DNA of 15,346 bases, from positions 1 through 15,346 of the forward strand of contig CALANQ010000236.1 in NCBI GenBank assembly GCA_937926025.1, in the 5' to 3' direction. Shown here piece by piece: positions 1 to 8,672 of this stretch. Within the stretch, counting starts at the first letter, position 1. The number at the start of each line of letters is the position of its first letter. A model generated the notes under the pieces. That model made no database searches. It worked only from the letters and a program-made list of their open reading frames with translations, and had not been told where the DNA came from. A program made the translations under genes and the position numbers. The stretch is from an uncultured Acidimicrobiales bacterium (GTDB lineage: Bacteria; Actinomycetota; Acidimicrobiia; Acidimicrobiales; Iamiaceae).

Positions 1-532
1 CCTTGCCGTTGGGCTTGAGGAGCGCGTCGCGCTCGCCGCCCAGCTGGGTGAGCGCAACCTGGGCGCTGCGGCCGGCACCGAGGATGCCGGCGGAGAACAC
101 GCGGTCGCGGACCTGGTCTTCGGTCAGGGCCCGGAGCTCTGCGAGGTCGTCGAGGTGGACGGCGAAGACGCTCTGGAACAGCTCCTTGGTGGCGCCGCCC
201 AGGACCTCGGTCAGGTCGCCCTGGTAGGCGGTGCCGTCGGCGTGGGTGACCCGCAGGGAGGACTTGTTCTTGCTGCGGTGGATGGTGAGGCGCTGCCCGT
301 CGTCGGTGATGACGAACAGCCGCCCGCCGTAGGTGCCGCCGCGCAGGGGCGCGTGGTGATCGGGCCGGTTGATGGCGGTGAAGCCGAAGAGCATGCCGAC
401 GAGGAAGTGCTGGAGCGTGGTCTTCCCGGTCTCGTTGGGGCCGGCGATGATGGTGAGCCCGTCGGTCAGGCCGGTGACCTGCAGGTCGTGGTGGACGCCG
501 TAGCCGTCGATGTGCCAGCCGTCGATCTTCAT
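1..532 (-). CDS. yhaN: YhaN/SbcC-type AAA ATPase, N-terminal part (cut by window edge)
   Basis: Only the first 177 codons are present; the gene continues beyond the left edge. The N-terminus is an SMC/Rad50-like ATPase half-domain: residues 1-12 form the first strand (MKIDGWHIDGYG) and the Walker A loop is GPNETGKTT at residues 31-39. Residues 119-177 (ELFQSVFAVHLDDL, then a SAGILGAG stretch and KPNG) resemble the YhaN family (COG4717) more than classical SbcC. Such proteins pair with a YhaO/SbcD nuclease in a Mre11-Rad50-like complex that processes DNA ends. The ATG (532-530) overlaps the stop of the upstream nuclease gene as ATGA, and GGGA (544-541) lies 8 bases upstream as a ribosome site, so the two are translationally coupled. 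The coiled coil and Walker B lie outside the window, so full-length integrity cannot be judged. Confidence 0.85.
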   Translation of the reverse strand, partial: MKIDGWHIDGYGVHHDLQVTGLTDGLTIIAGPNETGKTTLQHFLVGMLFGFTAINRPDHHAPLRGGTYGGRLFVITDDGQRLTIHRSKNKSSLRVTHADGTAYQGDLTEVLGGATKELFQSVFAVHLDDLAELRALTEDQVRDRVFSAGILGAGRSAQVALTQLGGERDALLKPNGK

Positions 533-1776
533 GAGGATGCTCCCGTGACGGCGTCGAGCGCAGCGAGCCGGGCGGCCTGCCAGATGGCGTCGTCGTCGCC
601 GTCGGGCAGGAGGTCTCCCAGCTCCCGGAGCACGTCGGCCGGCAGGTCGTCGGCCCAGGTGCTGCGCTGGTGGGCGGGGGTGTCGTCCATGAAGCGGACG
701 AGGTCCGAGATGAAGTCGTCTCGGCGGCGCAGGTCGATGACCTCGCCGGCCGGCCGGGTCTGCCACACCACCTGGTTCCACCAGACGAACGGCGTGGACT
801 CCGCACCGGAGCGGCGCAGCTCCGCGAGCAGCTCGGCCCGGCGGCGGGGCGAGGAGAGCTCCGCGTGGAGCGCCCCGCGACCGCCGATGGTGGCCCGCAC
901 GACCATGGCCCGGCCGTCGTGGCGGGCGGGGGCGGCGGCCTGCTCCAGCGCATCGAGCACGGCACCGACGTCGGCGAGGTGGTCGATCTCGACGGCCACA
1001 TCGGCGAAGCGCACCTGGTCCAGGACGACCAGCTCCGGGGCCGAGGCGACGCCGTGGTCCACGTGGACGATGACGGCACCCTTGGCGCCCTGCTCCGACG
1101 GCCGGGTGGTGCGGCCCTGGAGGTTGCCGGGATAGACGACCCACGGGTCGCCTTCGAGCGGGTTGTGGCGCTTGTGGACGTGGCCGAGCGCCCAGTACTG
1201 GTAGCCGGGGCGGCGCAGGTCGTCGACGCTGCACGGGCTGTAGTCCTGGTGGCCTGTGGCGCTGCCGCCGACGTTGGCGTGCAGGAGACCGATCTGGAAG
1301 CCGCCGCCGGTGGCCCGCGGGAACCGCAGGGAGAGGTTCTCCTCCATGGCCGAGGTGGCGTAGCTGATGCCGTGGACGACGACCCGCTCATCCCCGGCGG
1401 TGAACTCGACCGACTCCACCTTGGAGGAGGCGAACGGGTGGACCAGGTCCGGGAAGCCGTCGATGGCGGTCCAGCCCTGGCCGACCGGGTCGTGGTTGCC
1501 GTGGACCAGGAAGGTCCGGATGCCGTGGTCCGCCAGGTGGGTGACCCCGGCGAGGAACGCCCGCTGGGCCCGGATGCCGCGCTCGGCACCGTCGTAGATG
1601 TCTCCGGCCAGCAGGACGAAGGCAACCTCCCGCTCGATGGCGGTGCGGACCAGGGCGTCCCAGGCCCGCAGCGACGCCTCCCGCAGGGTAGTGGCGACGT
1701 CGTCCGGGAAGCCGCCGACGGACGTGAAGGGGCTGTCGAGGTGGAGGTCTGCAGCGTGGAGGAAGGAGAAGGGCAT
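529..1776 (-). CDS. yhaO: YhaO/SbcD-type DNA repair exonuclease (Mre11-family metallophosphoesterase)
   Basis: A 415-residue calcineurin-like phosphoesterase, expected to be the two-metal nuclease subunit of a Mre11-Rad50-like end-processing complex. The metal-binding motifs are complete: D10-L-H12 (in LHAADLHLDSP), G58-D59 (LLAGDIYD), G93-N-H95-D96, H166 (LLHAN) and G198-H199-V-H201. The start LHAADLHLDSP is the YhaO version of the motif; E. coli SbcD has a different opening. Residues from about 245 to the end form the C-terminal capping/ATPase-binding part, with no recognisable catalytic motif. The ATG at 1776 gives the standard N-terminus, but the upstream Shine-Dalgarno is weak. The gene begins 81 bases after the addA stop and has its own damage-type promoter (1831-1809). 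Its stop overlaps the next ATPase gene by 4 bases, so nuclease and ATPase form one transcription and translation unit. Confidence 0.9.
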   Translation of the reverse strand: MPFSFLHAADLHLDSPFTSVGGFPDDVATTLREASLRAWDALVRTAIEREVAFVLLAGDIYDGAERGIRAQRAFLAGVTHLADHGIRTFLVHGNHDPVGQGWTAIDGFPDLVHPFASSKVESVEFTAGDERVVVHGISYATSAMEENLSLRFPRATGGGFQIGLLHANVGGSATGHQDYSPCSVDDLRRPGYQYWALGHVHKRHNPLEGDPWVVYPGNLQGRTTRPSEQGAKGAVIVHVDHGVASAPELVVLDQVRFADVAVEIDHLADVGAVLDALEQAAAPARHDGRAMVVRATIGGRGALHAELSSPRRRAELLAELRRSGAESTPFVWWNQVVWQTRPAGEVIDLRRRDDFISDLVRFMDDTPAHQRSTWADDLPADVLRELGDLLPDGDDDAIWQAARLAALDAVTGASS

Positions 1777-1808
1777 GGGCTCGGATCGCCTGTTCAGGGG
1801 ACACCAGC

Positions 1809-1831
1809 AACGTACCGAGGGGGTCTGACAG
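1809..1831 (-). promoter_or_regulatory. PafBC-type (RecA-independent DNA-damage) promoter of the yhaO-yhaN operon
   Basis: Read on the minus strand, CTGTCAGAC (1831-1823) is followed by 8 bases (CCCCTCGG) and TACGTT (1814-1809). The mycobacterial RecA-NDp consensus recognised with PafBC is, from memory, tTGTCRGTG-N8-TAnnnT; the TGTCAG core, the exact N8 spacing and TAnnnT all fit. Transcription would start near 1802, giving a 5' leader of about 26 bases before the ATG at 1776. The box lies in the 81-base gap directly behind addA. It shares 21 of 23 bases (1835-1813) with the element in front of addB. PafBC itself is not in the window, so its action here is inferred. Confidence 0.7.
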
Positions 1832-1857
1832 CGGAACGGATGGCGCGTGGCCTGGGG

Positions 1858-4800
1858 CTACGCGGTCACCTGCTCGGCACCCGCCGCGACCAGGGCTTCC
1901 ACTTCTCCGACGGCCGCCTCGACGTCGGTGAGCTCGAGCTCCACGGCGCCCGCCGGGGTGAGGAACGCGAACACCACCCGGGCGATGCGCTCGCCGGTGG
2001 TCTGCCCCACCGCCAGGGCGTAGGACCCGCCCTGGAGCCGGTAGCCCTCGACCCGCCGGAGCAGCTCGGCGCGGTCGTCGGTGGCGGCGGTCTTGTAGTC
2101 CACGATGACCATGCCGTCGGGCGTGCGGTACAGCAGGTCGATGTAGCCCTCGAGGAGGCGGCCGCCGGGGGTGGGGGTGCAGGCGTACACCTCCCGCCAG
2201 TAAGGGCCGGCGGTGGCGGCGGCGATGACCGGGGAGCCCAGCGCGGCCCGCACCAGCTCCCCGACCGCAGCGGCCCGCTCGGGGATGGACTCGGCCTCGC
2301 ACTGGGCGGCGACGGCACCGTCGAGGCCCACCGGGTGCGCCAGGTCGATGGTCTGGAGCGTGCCGTGGACCGCCCGTCCGACCGCCGTCCCGTACCGGCC
2401 CTTGAGCCAGGGCGGCAGGTCCAGGTCCCGCGGGCGCTTCTGGAGACCGGCCTCGCCGGGTTCCGCGGTGGGAGCGCTCGGGGTCGGCTCGTCGTCGGGG
2501 TCGGGCTCGGGCTCGGGCTCGTCGCGGGCGAGGTCCGGTGCGCCCTCTGCGGTGAGGGCGGTGGCGGCCACGGTGGTGGGCCGGGACCCGGCGGCGAGGG
2601 CGGCGTCGCGCTGGGCGCGCCACGCGTCGAACGGCACGGGTGCGGTGGGCGGGACGGGCACCGCGAGCGGCGCGACCTCGACGTCGGCGGCCACGGCGTC
2701 GGGCAGGTCGTCGAGCCCGCTGCCGCACCCGGCGAGGAGCAGCTCCGCGTTGGTGCGCTTCGACGGCTCCGGAGCGCGGGACCGGACCCGGCGCTGGAGC
2801 GAGAGGACCAGGTGGTCCTTGGCCCGGGTTGCGGCCACGTAGAGCAGGCGGACGCGCTCGTCGAACGCCATCTGCTCGTCGACGGGCTTGAAGTCCTCGA
2901 ACTCCTGGGTGGCGACGGCCTTGCCGAAGCGGTAGCCGACCCCGCCCGCAGGCGGGAACACCACCTGGGCCGGAGACGGTCGGGCCTGGGGCGACGTGGA
3001 CATGCCGCTCAGGATGGTGATGGGGAACTCCAGGCCCTTGGCGGCGTGGATGGTCATGATGCGCACGGCGTCGTCGTCGGACTCGGGGAGCACCGCCTCC
3101 GCGACCCGGCTGCCCTCGCTGCTCTGGCGGACGACCCACTGGAGGTACTCCCGCAGGTTGCCGTCGGTGGCCTCGCCCCACTCCCGGGCCTGGTCGATGA
3201 CGAAGCGCAGCCGCCGCCACACGTCGCGGGTGCGGCCCTCGGCGAAGCCGAGCTCGAACAGGCGGCGGTCCCGGGCGACGCGGTCGGCCAGCTCCGCGGG
3301 GGAGGTCCAGTGGCGGTCGCGGTGGCGGGCGGCCAGGTAGGCCAACCCGTCGGCCACCGGTCCGGGCTCCACGGTGTCGGGTTGGGGGCTGGTGTAGTTC
3401 CAGTGGCCGCGCTGGAGGGCCTTGAAGCGGAAGAGGTCGTCGTCGCCGCAGGCGAACAGTGGGCTGCGGAGCGCCGAGACGATGGCGAGGTGATCGGTGG
3501 GGTCGTCGATGGCCCGCAGGGCCATGAGCAGGTCGCGCACCGCCCGGGACACGTAGACGAGGCTGCTGGACTCCGCCCGGTAGGGGATGCCGGCCGCCTC
3601 CAGCGCGTCCTCCAGGAACGGGAGCGAGGTGCGGGCAGGGACGAGGACGGTGATGTCGCCCAGGCGCGGGGCGCGCCAGCCGGTGTCGGTGCTGGCGTCG
3701 CCGACGCTCCACCCTTCGGCCTGGATGCGGGCCACGGTGGCGGCCACCTGGTGCGCTTCGGCGGTGCGGAGCTCCGCGGCCTTTCCTCCTTCGACCGCCT
3801 CGCGCCCGATGACGGAGACGGCAGGGCCGACCGGTGGGGCGGGCCGCACGGCGTGCAGCGGGACGTAGTCGGGCTGGGACGCGATGGCGGCGTCGACGCC
3901 GGGCGGCTCGGCCAGGAGGGTGGCGAACGCCTGGTTGACCCACCCGATGATGGGCTCGCCGGTTCGGAAGTTGGTGGACAGGCTGACCAGCCCGCCGTCG
4001 GGTCCGTAGCGGTCCTTGGCGGCGAGGAACAGCCCGATGTCGGCCCGGCGGAAGCGGTAGATGGACTGCTTCGGGTCGCCCACGACGAACAGGTGGCCGG
4101 GGGCGACGTCGACCTCGTGCCAGGGCCGGTCGCCGGCGTCGGCCGAACCGGGGTCGGCGGCGGCGATGCGCACGGCGATCTCGATCTGGATGGGGTCCGT
4201 GTCCTGGAACTCGTCGAGCAGGAGGCGCTGGTAGCGGCGGTGGAGCCGCTCCCGCACGGTGCCGTGCTGGCGGACCAGCTGGCGGGCGAGGACGAGGAGG
4301 TCGTGGAAGGCCAGCTGACCGGCTTCCCGTCGGGCGGCGGCGGCCTCGAGGGTGAACGTGCGCAGGGCGGCGGCGATGCGCTGGGCACACGCCTGGGCGA
4401 CGGTGCCCGCCACCTGGTCGAGCTGCTCGCCGGCGGCGGCCAGGTCGGCCTGGACGGCCTTGTGGTCGCAGCCCCAGTTGCCCTTGGCGCCGAGGTTGCC
4501 CGCCCGGAAGCTGGGTGGCTTGGTGGTGCCGTTGCCGCTGAGCTGGTCGAGCAGGTCGAGCTCGTCGGTGATGGTGCGGAGCTCGGCGGCGTACGCGGCG
4601 ACGAGGTGCAGCCGGGCGAGGAGCTTGTCGTCGGGGTTGGTGCAGTGGGCGGCGGCCTCGGTGGCGGCGTCGACCGCGGCGAGCGCAGCGTCGAGGCTGG
4701 CCCGGAGCTCCGGCGGCTCGGGCGCGTCGGCGGCGACCCGCTCGTCGACCAGGTCCCAGTTGCGGTCGAACTCCAGCGCCAGCGCCCGGAGCGCGGCGGG

Positions 4801-5442
4801 CTTGACCCCGGTGGCGAAGAGGAGGAGCAGGGTGCGCTGCATGTCGGGGTCTTCGAGCAGGTGGTCGAGGTAGGCGGACCACCGCTGCTCGAACTGCACG
4901 TCCGACGTGACCTCGTCGAGGATCTCCACGCGGGGCGGCAGCTGGACCTCGATGGGGTTCTCCGCCAGGACTCGCTGGGCGAACGCGTGGAGGGTGCCGA
5001 TGGCGGCCCCGTCGAGCTGGTCGATGGCATCGACGCAGCGCTGGGCGATGAGGCCGTCGCCGTCGGCCCGAGCGGCCTCGGCCCGCCGCTCCAGGGCCTG
5101 GCGGATGCGGTCGCGCAGCTCGGCCGCCGCCTTCTCGGTGAAGGTGATGGCGGCGATGGATCGGAGCTCCGCCGTGCCCGTGGTGATGAGCTCCAGGACG
5201 CGGCCCACCAGCGCGGTGGACTTGCCGGATCCGGCACCGGCTTCGACGAACAGGGTGCGGTGGAGGGCGTCGCGCACGATGTCGCGCTGGTCCTGGTCCG
5301 GCGGGGGCGGACGCTCGTCGACGGGTCCGGCCGCACCGGTCTCCGGGTGTGCCGGCTCCGCGTCCGCAGGTCCGGGCTCGGGGTCGGCGAGGCGGCCGGC
5401 GGTGTCGTCGAAGGGCTCGTCGAGGAAGTCGAACAGGCTCAC
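1858..5442 (-). CDS. addA: AddA-like UvrD/Rep-family helicase-nuclease
   Basis: A 1194-residue SF1A helicase with a C-terminal RecB-type nuclease, the motor subunit of an AddAB-type complex that unwinds and resects double-strand breaks for RecA loading. Helicase motifs occur in order: Walker A AGAGSGKST (68-76), Walker B DEFQDT (410-415), motif III GDPKQSIYRFRRAD (from 455), motif V IHAAKGLEF (798-806) and motif VI with the arginine finger near R873 (YVAATRAK). The nuclease domain has GYID (D1102) and V-D1115-Y-K1117, the same 13-residue spacing as RecB's catalytic aspartates, followed by a QGGSYALA helix. An acidic E/P/D-rich linker, encoded partly by three tcgggc repeats (2501-2518), joins helicase and nuclease. 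The GTG start at 5442 overlaps the addB stop (GTGA), with AAGGG (5455-5451) 8 bases upstream. A start further upstream would lie inside addB. AdnA is the main alternative family. Confidence 0.9.
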   Translation of the reverse strand: MSLFDFLDEPFDDTAGRLADPEPGPADAEPAHPETGAAGPVDERPPPPDQDQRDIVRDALHRTLFVEAGAGSGKSTALVGRVLELITTGTAELRSIAAITFTEKAAAELRDRIRQALERRAEAARADGDGLIAQRCVDAIDQLDGAAIGTLHAFAQRVLAENPIEVQLPPRVEILDEVTSDVQFEQRWSAYLDHLLEDPDMQRTLLLLFATGVKPAALRALALEFDRNWDLVDERVAADAPEPPELRASLDAALAAVDAATEAAAHCTNPDDKLLARLHLVAAYAAELRTITDELDLLDQLSGNGTTKPPSFRAGNLGAKGNWGCDHKAVQADLAAAGEQLDQVAGTVAQACAQRIAAALRTFTLEAAAARREAGQLAFHDLLVLARQLVRQHGTVRERLHRRYQRLLLDEFQDTDPIQIEIAVRIAAADPGSADAGDRPWHEVDVAPGHLFVVGDPKQSIYRFRRADIGLFLAAKDRYGPDGGLVSLSTNFRTGEPIIGWVNQAFATLLAEPPGVDAAIASQPDYVPLHAVRPAPPVGPAVSVIGREAVEGGKAAELRTAEAHQVAATVARIQAEGWSVGDASTDTGWRAPRLGDITVLVPARTSLPFLEDALEAAGIPYRAESSSLVYVSRAVRDLLMALRAIDDPTDHLAIVSALRSPLFACGDDDLFRFKALQRGHWNYTSPQPDTVEPGPVADGLAYLAARHRDRHWTSPAELADRVARDRRLFELGFAEGRTRDVWRRLRFVIDQAREWGEATDGNLREYLQWVVRQSSEGSRVAEAVLPESDDDAVRIMTIHAAKGLEFPITILSGMSTSPQARPSPAQVVFPPAGGVGYRFGKAVATQEFEDFKPVDEQMAFDERVRLLYVAATRAKDHLVLSLQRRVRSRAPEPSKRTNAELLLAGCGSGLDDLPDAVAADVEVAPLAVPVPPTAPVPFDAWRAQRDAALAAGSRPTTVAATALTAEGAPDLARDEPEPEPDPDDEPTPSAPTAEPGEAGLQKRPRDLDLPPWLKGRYGTAVGRAVHGTLQTIDLAHPVGLDGAVAAQCEAESIPERAAAVGELVRAALGSPVIAAATAGPYWREVYACTPTPGGRLLEGYIDLLYRTPDGMVIVDYKTAATDDRAELLRRVEGYRLQGGSYALAVGQTTGERIARVVFAFLTPAGAVELELTDVEAAVGEVEALVAAGAEQVTA

Positions 5443-8400
5443 CGCGGCGACCCTTCGCCATCGTCGGTCTCGGCGTCGCCCGTGAGGGCGAGGGCGACGT
5501 AGCGGGCGAGGACCGGGTCTGCGAGCTTGCGCTCGAAGTGCCGCCGGACCTCGGTGGTGCCGAGGTTGTCGGGGTCGCACGCCGGGCAGTCCGGGAACGG
5601 CGACGTGCTGTGGGGGATGGGGTGCGGAGCGAAGACGCCCTGCTCGATGCCTTCGACGATGGTGGTCACGGCGGTGGTCACCTCGGCCAGCACGTCGTCG
5701 GTGACCTCGTAGCCGATGCGGTCCCAGCCGCCCCGGGTGGAGGTGAACCAGTAGTCGGCGCGCACCGGGGCATCGGGGGTGCCGGCGTGCTGGCGGGCGG
5801 CCAGGCCGTACACCGCCAGCTGGAGGCGCCGGCCGCCCTGGTGCGGATCCGCGCTGCTCAGGTCCGTGTAGGACGTGGCCCGGCCGGTCTTGTAGTCCAG
5901 GACGTGCAGGCTGCCGTCGGGGCGCTGGTCGACCCGGTCCGCCTTGCCTCGGAGGGGGACGGTGCGGCCGTCGGTCAACGGGAAGGCCACCGGAGGGGCA
6001 GCACCGATGCCGAACGGGAGCTCCGTGGCTACGGGCGTGGTGCCGTGGCCGTTGCGGAGCGCGTCATCCTCGGTGAGGAAGCGGTCCAGGTCGGCGAGGA
6101 TCTTCCCCCGGTCGCGCTGCCAGAACAGGGCGCGGCCGGTGAGCCCGTCGGCTTCGGCGTCATCGCAGAGCTGGGTGCCGATGGCGGCGAGGCGCTCCCG
6201 GTCGGCGTCGGTCCACCGGCCGCCCACCGGCGGCACCCGGTCGTGGTCCACGGCCTCCTGGATGAACGCCTCGAGTGCAGCGTGCACGAGGTTGCCCTTG
6301 TCGAGTGCGGTGATCTGGAGCACGTCTTCGGGCTGCTCCACGGGCTGGACGCCCAGCAGGTGGCGGACGAAGTAGCCGTGGGGGCACGTCGCCCAGGACT
6401 CGAGGCTGGTGGCCGAGGCACCCCGGTCCACGGGCGACGGGATGGGGAGACCGGCCAGGTTGCCGTCGAAGCGGGTGAGGTGGTCGCTGCCGCGCTGGTC
6501 CGCCACGTGGACCCCGGCGGCCAGCACGGGGTCGACCGTGCGGGCGGCCGCGTGGAGATCGCGTCGGGGCGGGGCGGCGGCGAGGAGCTGGCGGAGGCGG
6601 TGCTCCTGGTCCGTGGCGGGGTCCGCCGCGCGGCGCACGGCGTCGTCGAACGACGCCAGGTGGGTGAGCCACGGCTCCGATCGGTGGAGCAGGTCATCGC
6701 TCCACCACGTCTCGCCGGCGAGCTCCGACGCCACGTCGAGCACCCAGCGCGACGGCACCCGCTCCCGGCTGCGGCGCAGGTCTCCCTTGGGCACGCACAG
6801 GACCTGCCGGGCGGCGCCGCCGAGGGTGGCGAGGAACTGGTGGTGGAGCCGGTCGACGTGCCCGGACCGCAGGGGGAGGGCGCCGCCGGCGGCGTCGCGG
6901 TCCTCGTCGGGGAGCAGCGAGTCGTCGCGGAGGGTGGACGGGAACGTGCCTTCGGCCATGCCGACCACCACGACGAGATCCAGATCGACGCCGACGCCCA
7001 TGGACACCGGTCCCACCAGGACGCCTTCGCCGAAGCGCCCGACCCGGCCGAGGTCGGCTTCGAGCTCCAGGGTGAGCGCACGGGTGAACACGTCGAGGGC
7101 GACCGGCCCTTCGAGCTGGTCCAGGACGGCCAGGCGGTCCAGCGCGACGTCGAGCCGGTCCGCGGCCCGGCGCTCTGCTTCGGGCCAGCCCGTGCGGCGG
7201 GTGGCGCCGCCGAGGACGTCGGCCACGAGGCGCTTGGCCCAGCGGACGCGGTCGGTCCAGGAGGCGGGGGCGGTGGCGGCCGAGAGCCGGTCGATGAGGT
7301 CCAGCACGAAGCCGCGCAGCTGCTGGGCCCGGGCGGCATCCTCCCGGGCCCGCACCACCTGCCAGTCGGTGCGCTCGTCCTCGGACCCGGCGGCCTCGCG
7401 GTGGTCGGCGACCGCGGTGAGCTGGTCGGCGAGGTGCTGGAGCTGTCGGTCCCAGTCGGCGCGCCCGGCCACGACGCCCGCCTCCCGCGAGATGCGCTCC
7501 CACGAGGTGGTGGGTGCCCAGCGGCCGTCGTGGAGGATGGGTGCGCTGGTGAGCCAGGCGAAGACGTCCTGGCGGCGGAACCCGCCCGCGGGCAGGGCGA
7601 GCAGCCCGAGCAGGGTGCGTCCGGCCAACCGGCCGGCGAGCGGCAGGGTGGCGGTGCCGTTGGTGACCACCTCGGCGGCGTCGAGGTGGTGCTGGAGCAG
7701 CCGGCCGTAGGGCTCCGTGGCGGCGTAGAGCACGGCGATGCGGTCCAGCGACGTGCCGGCCCGGACGGCGTCGACCACGGTGCGGACGGCGGCCCGCACC
7801 TCGTCGTCGGCATCCGAGGCCGTGACGATGCCGGTGGTGCCGGCGGCGACGATCGATCCCAGCGAGGACGTGGCGGGCACCGGCCCGAGGTCCACACCCA
7901 GCCGGCCGACGGCCTGCACCACGTCGGCATCGGCCCGGGGCACGCCGGTGGCACCAGCGAGGACGGACAGCCCCGCAGTTCGGCCCAGGGCCGCCAGCAG
8001 GTCCGCCGCGTGGCGGGTGAGCCGCTGGGGGAGGTGGACGATCACGGTCCCGATGTCCGTGGGCACGGCGCCGTCGAGGATGGCGGTGGTGGCGGCCGCC
8101 AACAGGTCCTCCTCGTCGTACCAGTGCTCCGCCAGCCGGGTGCGGGCCGCCCGGTGGACCCGGACCACCTCGCCGGCGCGCACGCTGCTGGCGGCCAGGG
8201 CGGTGAGCGCCTCCGGCGCGAGGTCGCGCAGCTCCCGGTGGGCGGCGACCAGCGCCGCTTCGGTGGCGGCGTGGGCGGCGACCGGCCCGAACGCTCCGGG
8301 GTCCTCCGCCAGCGCCTGGCGCACCGCAGCCCCGAGCACGGGGACGGACACGGGCCGGCGGTCCTGGGCGGCCAGAGGAGCGGCGCCCAGCAGCTCCGCC

Positions 8401-8642
8401 AGGCGGTACGGCGTGACGAACGTGACGCCGATGAGCCCGGGCCCGGCGCCGCACACCGGCCCCACGGCACCCGAGGAGAGCAGGCGCCGGGTGGACACGC
8501 CCACCTGGTTGGACGGCACGACGACGGTGACGGGGGCCAGCGGCTCGTCGCCCTTGATGCGGCTGATCTCGGCCCGCAGCGCCTCGGCCGCGTCGCGCCC
8601 GTAGCGCACCCACCTGCCGTTCGCGCCGTTCGCCGATGCCAT
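5439..8642 (-). CDS. addB: AddB-like PD-(D/E)XK nuclease subunit with degenerate helicase domain
   Basis: A 1067-residue partner of AddA. The N-terminal third aligns in layout with AddB (YGRDAAEAL around residues 14-22, then VTVVVPSNQ), but the Walker A sequence GRxGSGKT expected there is absent, so this subunit probably does not hydrolyse ATP. The C-terminal nuclease looks intact: GKADRVD with D902, LDYKTG with D916 and K918, and LQLAVYGLA as the Q-motif helix. Iron-sulfur cysteines are C753 (TCPHGYFV), C1019 and C1022 (CPAC); the usual fourth cysteine about six residues later is replaced in DPDNLGTTE. The ATG at 8642 is preferred because a longer frame back to 8735 would swallow the promoter. 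The likely -10 box ends 7 bases before this ATG, suggesting a leaderless message. The stop overlaps the addA start by 4 bases. Actinobacterial relatives are often annotated only as PD-(D/E)XK nuclease family protein. Confidence 0.85.
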   Translation of the reverse strand: MASANGANGRWVRYGRDAAEALRAEISRIKGDEPLAPVTVVVPSNQVGVSTRRLLSSGAVGPVCGAGPGLIGVTFVTPYRLAELLGAAPLAAQDRRPVSVPVLGAAVRQALAEDPGAFGPVAAHAATEAALVAAHRELRDLAPEALTALAASSVRAGEVVRVHRAARTRLAEHWYDEEDLLAAATTAILDGAVPTDIGTVIVHLPQRLTRHAADLLAALGRTAGLSVLAGATGVPRADADVVQAVGRLGVDLGPVPATSSLGSIVAAGTTGIVTASDADDEVRAAVRTVVDAVRAGTSLDRIAVLYAATEPYGRLLQHHLDAAEVVTNGTATLPLAGRLAGRTLLGLLALPAGGFRRQDVFAWLTSAPILHDGRWAPTTSWERISREAGVVAGRADWDRQLQHLADQLTAVADHREAAGSEDERTDWQVVRAREDAARAQQLRGFVLDLIDRLSAATAPASWTDRVRWAKRLVADVLGGATRRTGWPEAERRAADRLDVALDRLAVLDQLEGPVALDVFTRALTLELEADLGRVGRFGEGVLVGPVSMGVGVDLDLVVVVGMAEGTFPSTLRDDSLLPDEDRDAAGGALPLRSGHVDRLHHQFLATLGGAARQVLCVPKGDLRRSRERVPSRWVLDVASELAGETWWSDDLLHRSEPWLTHLASFDDAVRRAADPATDQEHRLRQLLAAAPPRRDLHAAARTVDPVLAAGVHVADQRGSDHLTRFDGNLAGLPIPSPVDRGASATSLESWATCPHGYFVRHLLGVQPVEQPEDVLQITALDKGNLVHAALEAFIQEAVDHDRVPPVGGRWTDADRERLAAIGTQLCDDAEADGLTGRALFWQRDRGKILADLDRFLTEDDALRNGHGTTPVATELPFGIGAAPPVAFPLTDGRTVPLRGKADRVDQRPDGSLHVLDYKTGRATSYTDLSSADPHQGGRRLQLAVYGLAARQHAGTPDAPVRADYWFTSTRGGWDRIGYEVTDDVLAEVTTAVTTIVEGIEQGVFAPHPIPHSTSPFPDCPACDPDNLGTTEVRRHFERKLADPVLARYVALALTGDAETDDGEGSPR

Positions 8643-8649
8643 GGTCCGG

Positions 8650-8672
8650 ACCCTACCGAGGTGCTCTGACAG
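8650..8672 (-). promoter_or_regulatory. PafBC-type (RecA-independent DNA-damage) promoter of the addBA operon
   Basis: On the minus strand CTGTCAGAG (8672-8664), exactly 8 bases (CACCTCGG) and TAGGGT (8655-8650) match the RecA-NDp pattern tTGTCRGTG-N8-TAnnnT at the TGTCAG core, the last G, the spacing and the -10. The -10 ends 7 bases before the addB ATG (8642), so the transcript should begin at or next to the start codon. The same element, differing at two of 23 bases (8676-8654), stands before yhaO. In mycobacteria the homologous resection genes belong to the PafBC damage regulon, which agrees with this placement; regulation here is an inference. Confidence 0.72.

Noticed and set aside
2495..2518. 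tcgggc hexamer repeats inside addA
   Set aside because: They encode the acidic E-P/D-P linker between the helicase and nuclease domains, a common feature, not a separate element.
670..5502. A very long open frame on the plus strand opposite addA and yhaO
   Set aside because: It is the low-complexity, G/V/D-rich mirror of a GC-rich coding strand. The minus strand carries complete helicase and nuclease motif sets over the same bases.
5349..8669. Long plus-strand open frame opposite addB
   Set aside because: The same antisense effect of high GC; no recognisable domain, while the minus frame shows nuclease motifs and cysteines.
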